A stretch of 64,000 bases of DNA from contig CAINFC010000122.1 in NCBI GenBank assembly GCA_903847975.1, positions 1-64,000 on the forward strand, written 5' to 3'. This DNA is from an uncultured Acidobacteriota bacterium (lineage in GTDB: Bacteria; Acidobacteriota; UBA6911; CAINFC01). Below the pieces are notes generated by a model that made no database searches, was not told the origin of the DNA, and was given only the letters and a program-made list of their open reading frames with translations. The translations under genes were made by a program, and so were the position numbers. Shown here piece after piece: positions 34,278-43,815 of this stretch (positions are counted from its first letter, which is position 1; every line of letters starts with the position of its first letter).

Positions 34278-35373
34278 GGTAATAGGCGTCCACAGCAGGA
34301 CGGATCCCCGGCGGGCGCGATTTGCCGATTTCAATGATGAAGCCAAGAGATTTTTCCGTATCCAGATAGGCGTAGGATCCCTGCGCCATGGTTCCGCTCA
34401 TCAGGATGCCGATTCCTTTTTTTTCGAGCCAGGTGAGGGCCTTTTCGTAATCCGCAACCAGGCAGTGCACATGGTGCAGTCCCTCGCCCTTCTGTTCCAG
34501 AAAATCCGCGTAGATAGTAGGGCCGGACAGCGGTTCGATCAGCTCCCACATCATCGGGCCGGTATAAGCCATGGCCAGCTTCATGGCGTAGTCCGTTTCT
34601 TTTCCGCGGATCGTCATCCGGGTCAGGCCCGTTTCCGGACGGTACGTGTGGACCCGCCAGGGTCCCAGTCCCAGAATGTCCCAGTAGCGCGTCATGCTCC
34701 GGTCGATGCTCCTGACCACGATGCCGATCTGGAATATCTTGTTCAGAAGTACTTCCGAATTTGCATGGAGATGGATGGAAGGGGGTGCCGGGTACCAGGC
34801 CTCCGGTGCCGATTCCGGCCCCGGGATGCCCGACTCCGTCGGCCGGAAAATCTCCAGGACCGCGTGAAGATCCTTTGCGGTATCCAGGCAGGCGTAGTCT
34901 CCGGATCCTTCCCAGGATCCCCCCAGAAGGGGGAATATGCCTCTGCGCGCGAAATGGGCCAGCGCAGAGTCGTAATCCATCACCGGATTCAGGGTGACGT
35001 GGTGGAAACCTCCCCCTTTGGACTCGAGGAAATCCCGGTAAATATTTCTGCCGGCCAGCGGCTGGATCAGCTCCCAGCCGACATTTCCCGTGCGGGCATA
35101 GGCCAGTCGAACCGAAGATGAATTGACGCCGCCCTTTCCGGGAAGGATGGTGGTGTGGATGCGCCAAGGTCCCACTCCGAAAATATCCCAGTATGCCTCG
35201 ACGGCTTTTTGCAGATCCGGGACTACCACGGCAACCTGCAGAAGGTCGGTCATTACCACTTTTTCCGCGGCCGGGGCCCCGGGCGCGGCAACGGCTGCTG
35301 CTCCTCCCAGAACCCGGGCCAGAAACGCTACAACAGGAAACCAGGGAATGGCGTTGCGCAAACGGATGTTCAT
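34270..35373 (-). CDS. Double VOC (glyoxalase-like) domain protein, possibly exported
   Basis: A 367-residue protein starting at MNIRLRN (35373), with a hydrophobic N-terminal stretch of about 30 residues like a signal peptide. Two related vicinal-oxygen-chelate modules follow, one at about 45-190 and one at about 210-360, each starting QVAVVVPDL or QIGIVVRSI and containing a GPWR-(I/V)HT motif. Such folds bind metals and act in dioxygenases, epimerases or resistance. The His/Glu ligand set is incomplete by eye, so activity is open. It lies convergent to the phosphatase gene and 103 bases past the HAD gene. Confidence 0.7.
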   Translation of the reverse strand: MNIRLRNAIPWFPVVAFLARVLGGAAAVAAPGAPAAEKVVMTDLLQVAVVVPDLQKAVEAYWDIFGVGPWRIHTTILPGKGGVNSSSVRLAYARTGNVGWELIQPLAGRNIYRDFLESKGGGFHHVTLNPVMDYDSALAHFARRGIFPLLGGSWEGSGDYACLDTAKDLHAVLEIFRPTESGIPGPESAPEAWYPAPPSIHLHANSEVLLNKIFQIGIVVRSIDRSMTRYWDILGLGPWRVHTYRPETGLTRMTIRGKETDYAMKLAMAYTGPMMWELIEPLSGPTIYADFLEQKGEGLHHVHCLVADYEKALTWLEKKGIGILMSGTMAQGSYAYLDTEKSLGFIIEIGKSRPPGIRPAVDAYYPR

Positions 35374-35475
35374 TTTTCTTCTTTTCCCCTGCAATTCACA
35401 ACTTTTAACGTCTTCATCCTTGCTGACCGGAGGCGAATTCTGCTTCCTTGAGGAAAGAGGAGATCCCCATAGGAT

Positions 35476-36159
35476 CTAATGCACCAGGGAAAGCAGGTCC
35501 GGCAGGCGGTGTACGGTGAAATCGGGAGGGCTGCCGTCGGAAGCCGCTGCCAGGCTGAAACCATAGCTGACGCCGCAGGAGCGGATGGCCGCCCCCCGTG
35601 CGGCATCGATATCATTGGCGCTGTCGCCCACCATGAGTGCCTCGTCGCCGAGGCAGCCTGCTTCCCGGAGAGCCTGCCTCAGGGGTACGGGCGACGGTTT
35701 CTTTTCCTGCGCCCGATCTCCGCCGATCAGGATATGGATCAGGTCCGAAACGCGGAAGGAATCCAGGATTCGCTGGGCCATGGTGTCCGGCTTGTTGGTG
35801 ATGATGCCCAGCGTCTTGCCGCGCAAGCGCAGATTCTGCAGCGTTTCCCGGCAGCCGGGATAAAGGGTCGTGAAGTCGGCACAATGGTCGTGGTAATGAT
35901 TGCGGAATAGGGAATAGCCGCTTTCCTGTTCTTCCCGGCTGAGTCCGGGAAGGGACCGCTCAATCAGCCTCCAGGCCCCGTCGCCCACGAAGGATTGCAC
36001 CTGGCCCGAGGACAGGGGCGGGAGCCGGAAGAGCCGGCGCACGAAATTCAGCGATTGACGTAGATCGGGAAGGGAATCGATAAGAGTGCCATCCAGGTCA
36101 AAGAGGACCAGCCGGATGGGCGGTGCGGCAAAACCGACGGAACTGGGCGAATTGGCCAT
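35476..36159 (-). CDS. HAD-family phosphoglycolate-phosphatase-like enzyme
   Basis: A 227-residue haloacid dehalogenase hydrolase of the Gph/PGP type. Motif I is LFDLDGTLIDS (nucleophile Asp and acid/base Asp), motif II is IITNKPD and motif IV is MVGDSANDID, with an all-alpha cap between motifs I and II. It would remove phosphate from 2-phosphoglycolate or another small phosphoester. An AT-rich promoter with TATAAT at 36195-36200 (minus strand) lies just upstream. Confidence 0.85.
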   Translation of the reverse strand: MANSPSSVGFAAPPIRLVLFDLDGTLIDSLPDLRQSLNFVRRLFRLPPLSSGQVQSFVGDGAWRLIERSLPGLSREEQESGYSLFRNHYHDHCADFTTLYPGCRETLQNLRLRGKTLGIITNKPDTMAQRILDSFRVSDLIHILIGGDRAQEKKPSPVPLRQALREAGCLGDEALMVGDSANDIDAARGAAIRSCGVSYGFSLAAASDGSPPDFTVHRLPDLLSLVH

Positions 36160-36463
36160 GAGATTTCCGATCTGGATCCTTTTTTAAGGAGTTGATTATA
36201 CCTTCTTTGCATTGTTTCATTTTCATTAAATTAATGTAACTTAGCCGTAAACCGGTCATATAACCATGGCAAGGGTAGTCATGTGAAGCGGGCATGGCTG
36301 CCCGATAGATTTGCGGACGTTATTCATGATACATTTCCATTTTTTAATGCGGAAGATGTGGCAGCGGAGCCGGGCCGCGGCAGAAAATGACCGCCGGCCG
36401 GCAGTTTTTCTTTTTTCTCGGGGAATTCAGGATTCATAAATACACATGATTCGGGAGCAACGG
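36160..36463. other. Divergent promoter region
   Basis: About 300 bases between the HAD and RND adaptor genes. It is AT-rich near 36180-36240 and holds TATAAT for the minus-strand gene. It also holds a GCCGGCCGGC palindrome followed by a T-rich tract near 36400. No gene or regulator is present, so efflux control is unseen. Confidence 0.4.
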
Positions 36464-37783
36464 ATGATCTCTACTCAAAAAACAAGGGGTTGCGAGGAGC
36501 ATTCAACGAAAACCATCTTATGGATAACGCTGATATTTCTGGCATTTGCCATTCCGGGGTGCAACAAGGGGAATCCGGCTGAAGCGGGGAAAAAACAGGG
36601 AAGCGGAGGTCCGCCTCCGGTTTCCATTCACACCACACCTGTTATGCGGATCAGCATTCCCCGGCAGGTTACGCTTTCCGGCACGCTGATCTCCCCCGAT
36701 CAGGCGAAAGTGAGCAGCGAAGTGCCCGGAATCATCCGTAAGGTGGCCATTGAGCTGGGGCAGGAGGTCACAGTCGGGCAGCCTCTGGTCTATCTGGATC
36801 CGAGGGAATTGGAGCTGGCCCTGAACCGTGCAGAAAGCCAGCTGCGGCAGACGGAAGCCCAGCTGGGGATCGACGGAGTCAAAGTCAAGGAACCCCTGCC
36901 GGTGGAGCAGATTGCCTCGGTCCGTACGGCCACCGCCAATCGGAATGATGCCCGGACCCAGCTGGCCCGGGCCAACAAGATGTTTTCCCAGGGCCTGGTG
37001 CCGGTTTCCGAGCTGGATACCGCCCGGACGCGCATGGAGGTGACCGAAGCGGCCTACCAGTCGGCGCTGGAAAGCGTAGTAACCCTGAAGGCCACCCTGC
37101 AGGACCGCCGGGCGGCCTTTGAGCTGGCCAGGAAAAAGCTGAGCGATGTTGTCATCCGTGCGCCGGTTGCCGGAGCGGTCAGCGAGCGGCTGGTGCAGAC
37201 CGGCGAGTTTATCTCTGAACGGACTCCGATCTGCACGATCGTGCAGATGAATCCGCTCAAGCTCAAAACCGCCATCCAGGAACGGCATGTCTCCCTGATC
37301 AAACCGAGCCAGGACATCAAATTCACAGTGGAATCGTTTCCCGGCGAAACGTTTCACGGGCGGGTTGCATTTATCAGTCCGGCCATCGAGCAGGTCACTC
37401 GGACTTTTGTGGTGGAGGCCCTGGTAGATAATAAGGACAGGCGGTTGAAGCCCGGCTTTTTTGCCAAAGGAACCGTCTTCACCCGGTTGGACGAAAACGT
37501 TCTTTCGGTGCCCGAGGGCGCCATATCCACTTTAGCCGGTGTTTCTGCCGTTTTTGTCATAGAAGGGAATAAAGTTCGACAGCAGTCGGTTTCCCTCGGA
37601 GTCCAGCAGGGCGAACTGGTGGAAATTGTCGAAGGATTAAAGGGGGATGAGACTTTGGCCTCGAGCAACCTCAGCCAACTGGCCACGGACGTGGTGGTCC
37701 GGACCGGCGCCGCGCCGGCTGCCGGAGACAATGTTGAAATGAAACCGGGAGCCCGTTCCGAAAAAAGAGGGGAGTCGAAATAA
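36464..37783 (+). CDS. RND efflux periplasmic adaptor (membrane fusion) protein
   Basis: A 439-residue membrane-fusion protein of the AcrA/MdtA type. It has an N-terminal hydrophobic segment (WITLIFLAFAIPGC) with Cys placed for possible lipid attachment. The lipoyl-like half-motifs are SSEVPGIIRKVAIELGQEV and VIRAPVAGAVSERL, joined by a coiled-coil hairpin. Beta-barrel and membrane-proximal domains follow. The ATG at 36464 has GGGAG upstream. It links an outer-membrane channel to the RND pump encoded immediately after (2-base gap). No outer-membrane factor is in the window. Confidence 0.9.
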   Translation: MISTQKTRGCEEHSTKTILWITLIFLAFAIPGCNKGNPAEAGKKQGSGGPPPVSIHTTPVMRISIPRQVTLSGTLISPDQAKVSSEVPGIIRKVAIELGQEVTVGQPLVYLDPRELELALNRAESQLRQTEAQLGIDGVKVKEPLPVEQIASVRTATANRNDARTQLARANKMFSQGLVPVSELDTARTRMEVTEAAYQSALESVVTLKATLQDRRAAFELARKKLSDVVIRAPVAGAVSERLVQTGEFISERTPICTIVQMNPLKLKTAIQERHVSLIKPSQDIKFTVESFPGETFHGRVAFISPAIEQVTRTFVVEALVDNKDRRLKPGFFAKGTVFTRLDENVLSVPEGAISTLAGVSAVFVIEGNKVRQQSVSLGVQQGELVEIVEGLKGDETLASSNLSQLATDVVVRTGAAPAAGDNVEMKPGARSEKRGESK

Positions 37784-37785
37784 CC

Positions 37786-40700
37786 ATGAAGCTTGCAGAC
37801 GTCAGTATTCAGCGTCCGGTTTTCGCTTTTATGATGACCATCGCCCTGGTCACCCTGGGGCTGTTCTCTTATCGCGACTTGGGCTTGGATCTCATGCCCA
37901 AAACCGATCAGCCGAATGTAATGGTGATGACCTCGCTGCCCGGGGCCAGCGCGGAGGAGATCGAAACCCAGATCACCAAGCCGGTCGAAGAGGTAGTGAA
38001 CACCATCAACGGAGTCGACGAAATCAGCTGCGGCTCCAGTCTCGGCCGTTCCCATTGTTTTGTCACCTTCCTTCTGGAAAAAGATATCGACATTGCGGTT
38101 CAGGATGTACGGGACAAGGTGGCCACGATCGTCAGGGGTTTTCCGAGAGACACCTATCCTCCTGAAATTTCCAAGATGGATCCGGATGCCGAACCGATTC
38201 TTTCCATCGTTATTTCCGCCAAGCGAACCCCCAAGGAAATTACGGAAATTACCGACAAGAAAATCAAGGAGGTTCTGGAGACCGTCAAGAATGTCGGTGA
38301 TGTCACCTTTCGGGGGGACCGGCGGCGCGAAATTCAATTATTGCTGAATGCCGACCGGCTGCGGGCCTACAACATTACGGTGGAACAGGTCCGTCAGGCC
38401 ATCCAGCGCCAGAATGTCGAGGTTCCGGGAGGGTCCTTCATTGCCGGACCTTCCGAAATCGGGCTGCGAACCATGGGGCGTATCCAGAAAGTGGAGGATT
38501 TCAATCACATCATCCTGGCCTATCGGGAGGGTTCCACCATCGTTTTCAGCGATATCGGTCGTGTGGTGGATACCGTCGAGGAACCCCGCAGCGTGGCCCG
38601 GCTGGATGGTGTTCAGGCGGTGTCCCTGCAGATACGCAAACAGTCGGGAACCAACACGGTGGAGGTGGTTGATGCCGTGATGGCCCGCCTGGAGCGTATC
38701 AAGACAACCCTGCCGGCGGATTTTCGCATTCAGGCCATCCGTGACCAGTCCCGCTTCATTCGACGTTCGGTCGAGGATATTCAGCATCACATTATCCTCG
38801 GGGGCATCCTGGCCAGCATCGTGGTTTTTCTTTTTATCCGCAACCTGCGCAGTACGATCATCGCCGCCATTGCCATTCCTGCATCCATCATCGGAACTTT
38901 CACGGTGATGAAAGCCCTGGGGTTCACCATGAACAACATGACCATGCTGGCACTGTCGCTGGCGACAGGGATTGTCATCGACGATGCCATTGTGGTACTG
39001 GAAAACATTTTCCGTTTCGTGGAAGAGAAAGGAATGGCTCCGCGGGAGGCGGCCAGCAAGGCGACAGCCGAAATCGGCCTGGCGGTCATGGCCACCACGA
39101 TTTCTCTGGTGGTCATTTTCCTGCCGGTGGCTTTCATGAGCGGACAGGTGGGGCGCTACTTTTACAGTTTCGGCATCACCTCGGCGGTGGCCATCATGAT
39201 CTCCATGTTTATTTCTTTTACATTGACCCCGGCTCTTTGTGCCGTCTGGCTCCGTAAAAAGGATTTTCATGGGCCGGCTCACGGTCAGACGAAGCAAAAG
39301 GGATTATATGCCGCCATGGATCGGGGCTATGGTCATATGCTGGAGTGGTCGCTGCGGCATCGGTTTGTTTTGCTGTTGATCGCAGCCGGCGTCTCCCTTT
39401 CTGCGATCCTGCTGATGCCGTACATCGGCCAGGAACTGGTCCCGGACGACGATCAGAGCGAATATTCCATCAACCTTCGCCTGCCGAAAGGGACCAGCTT
39501 CGAACGCACCAATGCCTACAGCATGGAAGTCGAAAACATGGTTCGCAAGCTGCCGGAAGTCGTATCGGTCTATACCAACGTAGACCCTGGTGGCATCAGC
39601 CTTTTAGTGGAGTTGACCAATCATGAAACGCGGAAACAGACCCAGCAGGACCTGATGCGCCAGGCTCGAATGGCCCTGCGCCGTTTTCAAGGAGCTCGCA
39701 TCAGCGTCTCGGGAGGTACGGATCTGTCCGGGGCGTCCAGCGCCGGATCCCGAGGCGGCAGCAGCATGAGCATGGGTAACCGCCTGTACCTACTGATCCA
39801 GGGACCGGAGATCGAGCAACTGCAGACATACACCACACAGCTGCTGCAAAAACTGCGCAAGGTGCCAGGGATGGTAGATGCCGATACCCGATACGAAGCG
39901 ACCCAACCGGAGCTGAAAGTAAATGTAGACCGTATTCGAGCCGCCGATCTGGGTGCCAATATCGATTCGCTGGCTTCCAGTTTGCGGTCTCTGGTCGGCG
40001 GAGAAGAGGTCTCCCGGTATAAAGAAGGGGATGAACAATATTACGTTCGCTTGCGGCTGGACCAGGAATACCGGAACAACCCCGAGAAGATGGGCGATCT
40101 GCTGGTGCCCACCAACAGCGGGCGTACGGTCAAGGTCAGCGATGTGGCTCAATTGCATATGGGCTACGGTCCGGCGGACATCGACCGCTATAACCGGCAG
40201 CGTCAGATCAGCGTAATGGCCGGACTGGATCGTCTGGCCATGGGAACGGCGGTGGAAATTGCCAAGGAAAAAGTCGAAGAGCTGAACCTGAAGCCCGGTT
40301 ACCAGGTAGTCTTCCGGGGCAGTGCCCGAACCTTGTCCCAGGCTTCCAACGATTTTGTCCTGGCTATTTTTCTGGCGGTGGCCTTCATTTACATGGTGCT
40401 GGCTTCGCAGTTCAACAGCTTCGTTCACCCGCTGACCATCATGACCGCGCTGCCCCTGAGCTTTCCTGCCGGGCTGCTGGCCCTGATGGCTTTTGGAATG
40501 ACCCTGAACGTCTACAGCGCCATCGGGCTGATGATGCTGTTCGGAATCGTCAAGAAAAATTCGATCCTGCAGGTGGACTACACCAATACCCTTCGCTCCC
40601 AAGGCATGGAAAGGCATCATGCCCTGATTCAGGCCAACCATGTGCGGCTGCGCCCGATCCTGATGACCACCATTTCCATTATTGCCGGGATGCTGCCGAT

Positions 40701-40944
40701 CGCCTTCGGCAGAGGGGCGGGGGCGGGATCCCGGGCATCCATGGCTGTAACCATAATCGGCGGGCAGATTCTTTGCCTGCTGCTCACCCTGCTGATCACT
40801 CCGGTGATCTACTCCTATTTCGACGACCTTCGCGAGTGGAGCCCTCTGGCCTGGCTGTCCCGGTTGTTCCGCAGGTCCAAGCCGGCTGTTTCCGCGCAAA
40901 GCGCGCCGATGTCCTCCCTGTCCGCAATCCGGGAAGATGCCTGA
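37786..40944 (+). CDS. RND multidrug efflux permease (HAE1/AcrB family)
   Basis: A 1052-residue inner-membrane pump of the usual family length, with twelve predicted helices and two large periplasmic loops. The conserved TM4 proton-relay aspartates lie in ATGIVIDDAIVVLENIF, with later RND motifs at GIVKKNSILQVDY. The N-terminal FAFMMTIALV and PNVMVMTSLPGASAEEIE are typical of the HAE1 group. It exports hydrophobic compounds powered by protons with the adaptor gene upstream; substrates may be drugs or lipids. A strong terminator follows at 40949-40997. Confidence 0.93.
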   Translation: MKLADVSIQRPVFAFMMTIALVTLGLFSYRDLGLDLMPKTDQPNVMVMTSLPGASAEEIETQITKPVEEVVNTINGVDEISCGSSLGRSHCFVTFLLEKDIDIAVQDVRDKVATIVRGFPRDTYPPEISKMDPDAEPILSIVISAKRTPKEITEITDKKIKEVLETVKNVGDVTFRGDRRREIQLLLNADRLRAYNITVEQVRQAIQRQNVEVPGGSFIAGPSEIGLRTMGRIQKVEDFNHIILAYREGSTIVFSDIGRVVDTVEEPRSVARLDGVQAVSLQIRKQSGTNTVEVVDAVMARLERIKTTLPADFRIQAIRDQSRFIRRSVEDIQHHIILGGILASIVVFLFIRNLRSTIIAAIAIPASIIGTFTVMKALGFTMNNMTMLALSLATGIVIDDAIVVLENIFRFVEEKGMAPREAASKATAEIGLAVMATTISLVVIFLPVAFMSGQVGRYFYSFGITSAVAIMISMFISFTLTPALCAVWLRKKDFHGPAHGQTKQKGLYAAMDRGYGHMLEWSLRHRFVLLLIAAGVSLSAILLMPYIGQELVPDDDQSEYSINLRLPKGTSFERTNAYSMEVENMVRKLPEVVSVYTNVDPGGISLLVELTNHETRKQTQQDLMRQARMALRRFQGARISVSGGTDLSGASSAGSRGGSSMSMGNRLYLLIQGPEIEQLQTYTTQLLQKLRKVPGMVDADTRYEATQPELKVNVDRIRAADLGANIDSLASSLRSLVGGEEVSRYKEGDEQYYVRLRLDQEYRNNPEKMGDLLVPTNSGRTVKVSDVAQLHMGYGPADIDRYNRQRQISVMAGLDRLAMGTAVEIAKEKVEELNLKPGYQVVFRGSARTLSQASNDFVLAIFLAVAFIYMVLASQFNSFVHPLTIMTALPLSFPAGLLALMAFGMTLNVYSAIGLMMLFGIVKKNSILQVDYTNTLRSQGMERHHALIQANHVRLRPILMTTISIIAGMLPIAFGRGAGAGSRASMAVTIIGGQILCLLLTLLITPVIYSYFDDLREWSPLAWLSRLFRRSKPAVSAQSAPMSSLSAIREDA

Positions 40945-40948
40945 ACGG

Positions 40949-40997
40949 CAGGCAGGTGCAGCCATAGCATGTGAGCTGCACCTGCCTGGATTTTTTT
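40949..40997 (+). terminator. Intrinsic terminator of the RND operon
   Basis: A 14-bp perfect stem (CAGGCAGGTGCAGC with its complement, 40949-40962 and 40975-40988), then GA and a run of seven T. It lies 5 bases after the permease stop and ends the plus-strand operon cleanly. Confidence 0.93.
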
Positions 40998-41010
40998 GCC
41001 GCGGGAATTC

Positions 41011-41086
41011 TGGTGGACGGTGGGGGGATCGAACCCCCGGCCTCGGCATTGCGAACGCCGCGCTCTCCCAGCTGAGCTAACCGCCC
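41011..41086 (-). tRNA. tRNA-Ala (CGC anticodon)
   Basis: A 76-base tRNA including an encoded CCA end. The acceptor stem is GGGCGGT/ACCGTCC, with the G3:U70 pair that marks alanine tRNAs. The D-arm is AGCTCAGCTGGGAGAGC and the anticodon loop TTCGCAA gives CGC, reading GCG. The T-arm is CCGGGGGTTCGATCCCCC. All four arms are intact. It lies alone on the minus strand, convergent with the RND operon. Confidence 0.97.
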
Positions 41087-41159
41087 ACGTTTGAAAAAGG
41101 CGAGTAGGAATATATCCGCAAAACCGTCCTTCGTCAATAGCCTGCCGGGACGAAATTGC

Positions 41160-42182
41160 TTATTTCATGTAAACCGGTACCGGCACGAAGGAAAGAAGGA
41201 AAATGATCAGCGCCAGCAGAGCCAGCCATCGCCGTCCCTGTCCGGAAATGGTTCCCGGTTCCATAAGCGTGGGATGCTTGAGTCCCAGAAAATAGACCAG
41301 CGCTCCGAATACCAGATAGGCCGGAGACCAGGTGAAGGCGCTCAGAGCTACCAGACCGGCGCAAAAGGCGATGGAAAAGCGCCGGTGCCAGACCGGTCCG
41401 AATAATGCGTAGACGATGTGACCGCCGTCCAGCTGTCCCATGGGCAGCAGGTTGATGGACGTGGCAAAAATTCCAAACCAGGCCGCCCAGCCGATCGGAT
41501 GAAGGTTGATGGTTTCCGCCGCTTCGTTGTAATGCGGAAAAACCAGGTGGGCGACCATCTTGAAAATCAAGGGCTCCCCGAAAAAGATCAGGCCTTCCGT
41601 ATCCGGTTCCAGCACGGTGAGGTTGGAGGCGATCATGCCAATAACCAGTGCCGGCAGGGCGAACAGGTATCCCAGCAGAGGACCGGCAATTCCCACATCA
41701 AAGAGCTGCCGGGTGTTGCGGAAAGGCGTGCGGATCCGGATGAAGGCGCCCATGGTTCCGGCAATGGAAAGCAGGGGAAAGGGAATGAAATAGGGGTAGG
41801 TGGAGGCCAATTGGTAATAGCGACAGGCCAGGAAATGACCCATTTCATGCGCCAGAAGAATTCCCATCACCGCGAAGGCATAAGGGAGGCCGCTGATCAG
41901 GCTGCCGAGAATGCCCTCCGGAAAATCCCCTTTCCCCGAAGCGGCCAGGAAACCGGAAAAATAAAAAAAGCCGGCCATGGTGGTGCTGGCCAGGGTTAGC
42001 ACAAACAGAACTGCCGGCCACGCCATCGATGGCCGGTAAGCGGGCGGAGCCGACAGGTCGGCCGCTCGCAGAAAGATTACCGGTTCTGCTAAAAACGGAG
42101 GTGGCGCAGGGGCCTGATTCGGGAGCGAGTCGGAATCCGCCGATGGATCCAGAGGGTTAGGTGGAACTTCCTGAGGATTCAT
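41160..42182 (-). CDS. Site-2 protease-like M50 membrane metalloprotease
   Basis: A 340-residue polytopic protein. The zinc motif HEMGH lies in a membrane segment (LLAHEMGHFLACRYYQ) and the third ligand in LLPMGQLDGGH, both typical of M50 site-2 proteases. A proline-rich N-terminal cytoplasmic part of about 50 residues precedes the membrane helices. The ATG at 42182 overlaps the HU gene by 26 bases, implying coupled translation. The family cleaves transmembrane anti-sigma factors or other membrane proteins; the substrate is not identifiable here. Confidence 0.88.
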   Translation of the reverse strand: MNPQEVPPNPLDPSADSDSLPNQAPAPPPFLAEPVIFLRAADLSAPPAYRPSMAWPAVLFVLTLASTTMAGFFYFSGFLAASGKGDFPEGILGSLISGLPYAFAVMGILLAHEMGHFLACRYYQLASTYPYFIPFPLLSIAGTMGAFIRIRTPFRNTRQLFDVGIAGPLLGYLFALPALVIGMIASNLTVLEPDTEGLIFFGEPLIFKMVAHLVFPHYNEAAETINLHPIGWAAWFGIFATSINLLPMGQLDGGHIVYALFGPVWHRRFSIAFCAGLVALSAFTWSPAYLVFGALVYFLGLKHPTLMEPGTISGQGRRWLALLALIIFLLSFVPVPVYMK

Positions 42183-42456
42183 TTGTGATTCCGTCAAAGC
42201 GGATCTCCTTGCCCGGTTTAAAACGGATCGATTTTCCCTTGGGAATGGGAACCTGCTCCCCTGTTCGCGGATTTCTTCCCACTCCGGTTTTCCGGTCCTT
42301 GACGCTGAAGACGCCGAATCCACGCAACTCGATGCGGTCCCCTTTTTTCAGGGCCATCTTCAGAGCTTCCAGAACATTTTCGACGGCGATTTCCGAACGG
42401 CTCTTGGTCAGTTGGACATCTTCGGCTACCCGGTTGACGATATCTTGTTTAATCAC
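42157..42456 (-). CDS. HU/IHF-family DNA-binding protein
   Basis: A 99-residue histone-like protein. It has the full HU fold: helical N-terminus (MIKQDIVNRVAE), ALKKGDRIELRGFGVF, and the beta-arm GRNPRTGEQVPIP with its Pro that intercalates in DNA. The start is GTG at 42456 with GGAG upstream. A serine-rich tail of about 10 residues (GITNESSGSST) extends beyond the usual end. It bends and compacts DNA. A promoter lies at 42485-42513, and the 3' end overlaps the M50 gene. Confidence 0.93.
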   Translation of the reverse strand: MIKQDIVNRVAEDVQLTKSRSEIAVENVLEALKMALKKGDRIELRGFGVFSVKDRKTGVGRNPRTGEQVPIPKGKSIRFKPGKEIRFDGITNESSGSST

Positions 42457-42484
42457 AAATGTTCTCCATCAAAAAGAAGATGCA

Positions 42485-42513
42485 ATTTTATTTTCTGGGA
42501 GGGCTCCTGTCAA
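42485..42513 (-). promoter_or_regulatory. Sigma70-like promoter of the HU gene
   Basis: On the minus strand TTGACA (42513-42508) and TAAAAT (42490-42485) are 17 bases apart, a near-consensus promoter about 30 bases before the GTG start. Confidence 0.75.
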
Positions 42514-42683
42514 GTGCCACACAAGAATTAGGCCGGCGGCGATGTGGGAAACATAGAATAGTCATGCTTCCGATTGCGGAGACCGGCATAAAAAAAATGG
42601 TTTGTTCCTAAACTTTTTACGGAACGAATCGTAGGTTATCTTGTGTAAGGTTTTTGTTTCTTGACTTTTATCCGGAGGTTATT

Positions 42684-43754
42684 ATGAATAAGACGAAGTG
42701 GATGATGGCTGCGTTTTTTATCCTGGCGGTCTGCGGTTTGAGCCTAGGGCTGGTTTCTCTTTTCCGGAATGGTTCCGTGCAGGCGCTCAGCCCTACCGTT
42801 CCTGCGGTGATCGCGCTGATGCCGGAGAGCGCCAGCTTTGTTGCCTATGTGGATGTTCGCAAGATTCTGTATTCTCCGGTATACAAGGCCTTTGAAAATG
42901 AACACGGGGACAAGTTCACCACTCAGCTGCAGGAAATGATCCGCACTACGGGCATCGATCCGCGCAACGACATCGATTCCGTGGCATTCTGCAGCAGTCC
43001 CAGTCCCGCCGGCAGCGGAACCGTTCGCCTGGCGATCGTCAGCGGACGCTTTGATAGAGAGAAACTGACCTCCCTGATCACCGTCCGGGGTAAGGCGGAA
43101 AGCACCGCCTATAAGGGAACCGCCATTTATGGCCGGCCGCAGGAAAGCAGTCCCTCCGGCGAAAAGACCACGGGCGGGGAAGCGGTATGCTTTCTGGACG
43201 GGAACCGGATACTCTTCGGTCACAGGGAAGCCATTCAATCGGTTGTGGACATCAGCCGCGGCGAACATGCCGGTGTAGCCTCCAAACCCGCATTCCTCGC
43301 CATGCTGAACCAGACCTCCACGGAAGGATCGTTCTGGGTTGTCGGAACCGACATGAGCTTTCTTAAACAGTTTCAGGTCCGGGGGGCGGTCGACAAAACC
43401 ACCGGGCTTCGAACGGAAAGGAGCCTGATTCCCTCACTGCCTCCGGTTGAGAACTTCCTTTTACAGGGCGATCTGGGCAACGTGATTTCCGTTTCCATGC
43501 AAACCCGATGCAAGGATGAAAAAACGGCTCAAAACGTGAATGACTTTCTTCGCGGCATGATTGCCCTGGGTAAATTGACCGTTGAGCAGAAGCCGGAACT
43601 GGCCGGGGTAATGGAAGACATACAGGTTTCTTTGAACCAGACCACGGTTTCCGTGCGGATTCAGATGCCCTTTGAGGATCTCAAAAAGCTGCATGAGCTG
43701 CGCAAGAATCCGGAAGTCGGCCGGCAGCCTTCCAAATCCGCGGAAAAAATGTGA
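42684..43754 (+). CDS. Exported hypothetical protein
   Basis: A 356-residue protein with an N-terminal hydrophobic anchor or signal (about 5-28), then a soluble domain starting VIALMPESASFVAYVDVRKIL. This resembles proteins that report on abundance of a bound partner (DUF3352-like), but I am not sure of the family. GGAGG precedes the ATG at 42684. Acidic and polar composition suggests the periplasm. The next genes (NIPSNAP, K+ channel) give no clear role. Confidence 0.65.
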   Translation: MNKTKWMMAAFFILAVCGLSLGLVSLFRNGSVQALSPTVPAVIALMPESASFVAYVDVRKILYSPVYKAFENEHGDKFTTQLQEMIRTTGIDPRNDIDSVAFCSSPSPAGSGTVRLAIVSGRFDREKLTSLITVRGKAESTAYKGTAIYGRPQESSPSGEKTTGGEAVCFLDGNRILFGHREAIQSVVDISRGEHAGVASKPAFLAMLNQTSTEGSFWVVGTDMSFLKQFQVRGAVDKTTGLRTERSLIPSLPPVENFLLQGDLGNVISVSMQTRCKDEKTAQNVNDFLRGMIALGKLTVEQKPELAGVMEDIQVSLNQTTVSVRIQMPFEDLKKLHELRKNPEVGRQPSKSAEKM

Positions 43755-43815
43755 GATAATGATCTGTCGGCAGTTAGGTTAGGAACACCGGATCAATCAG
43801 GAAAGGGAGGCAGGA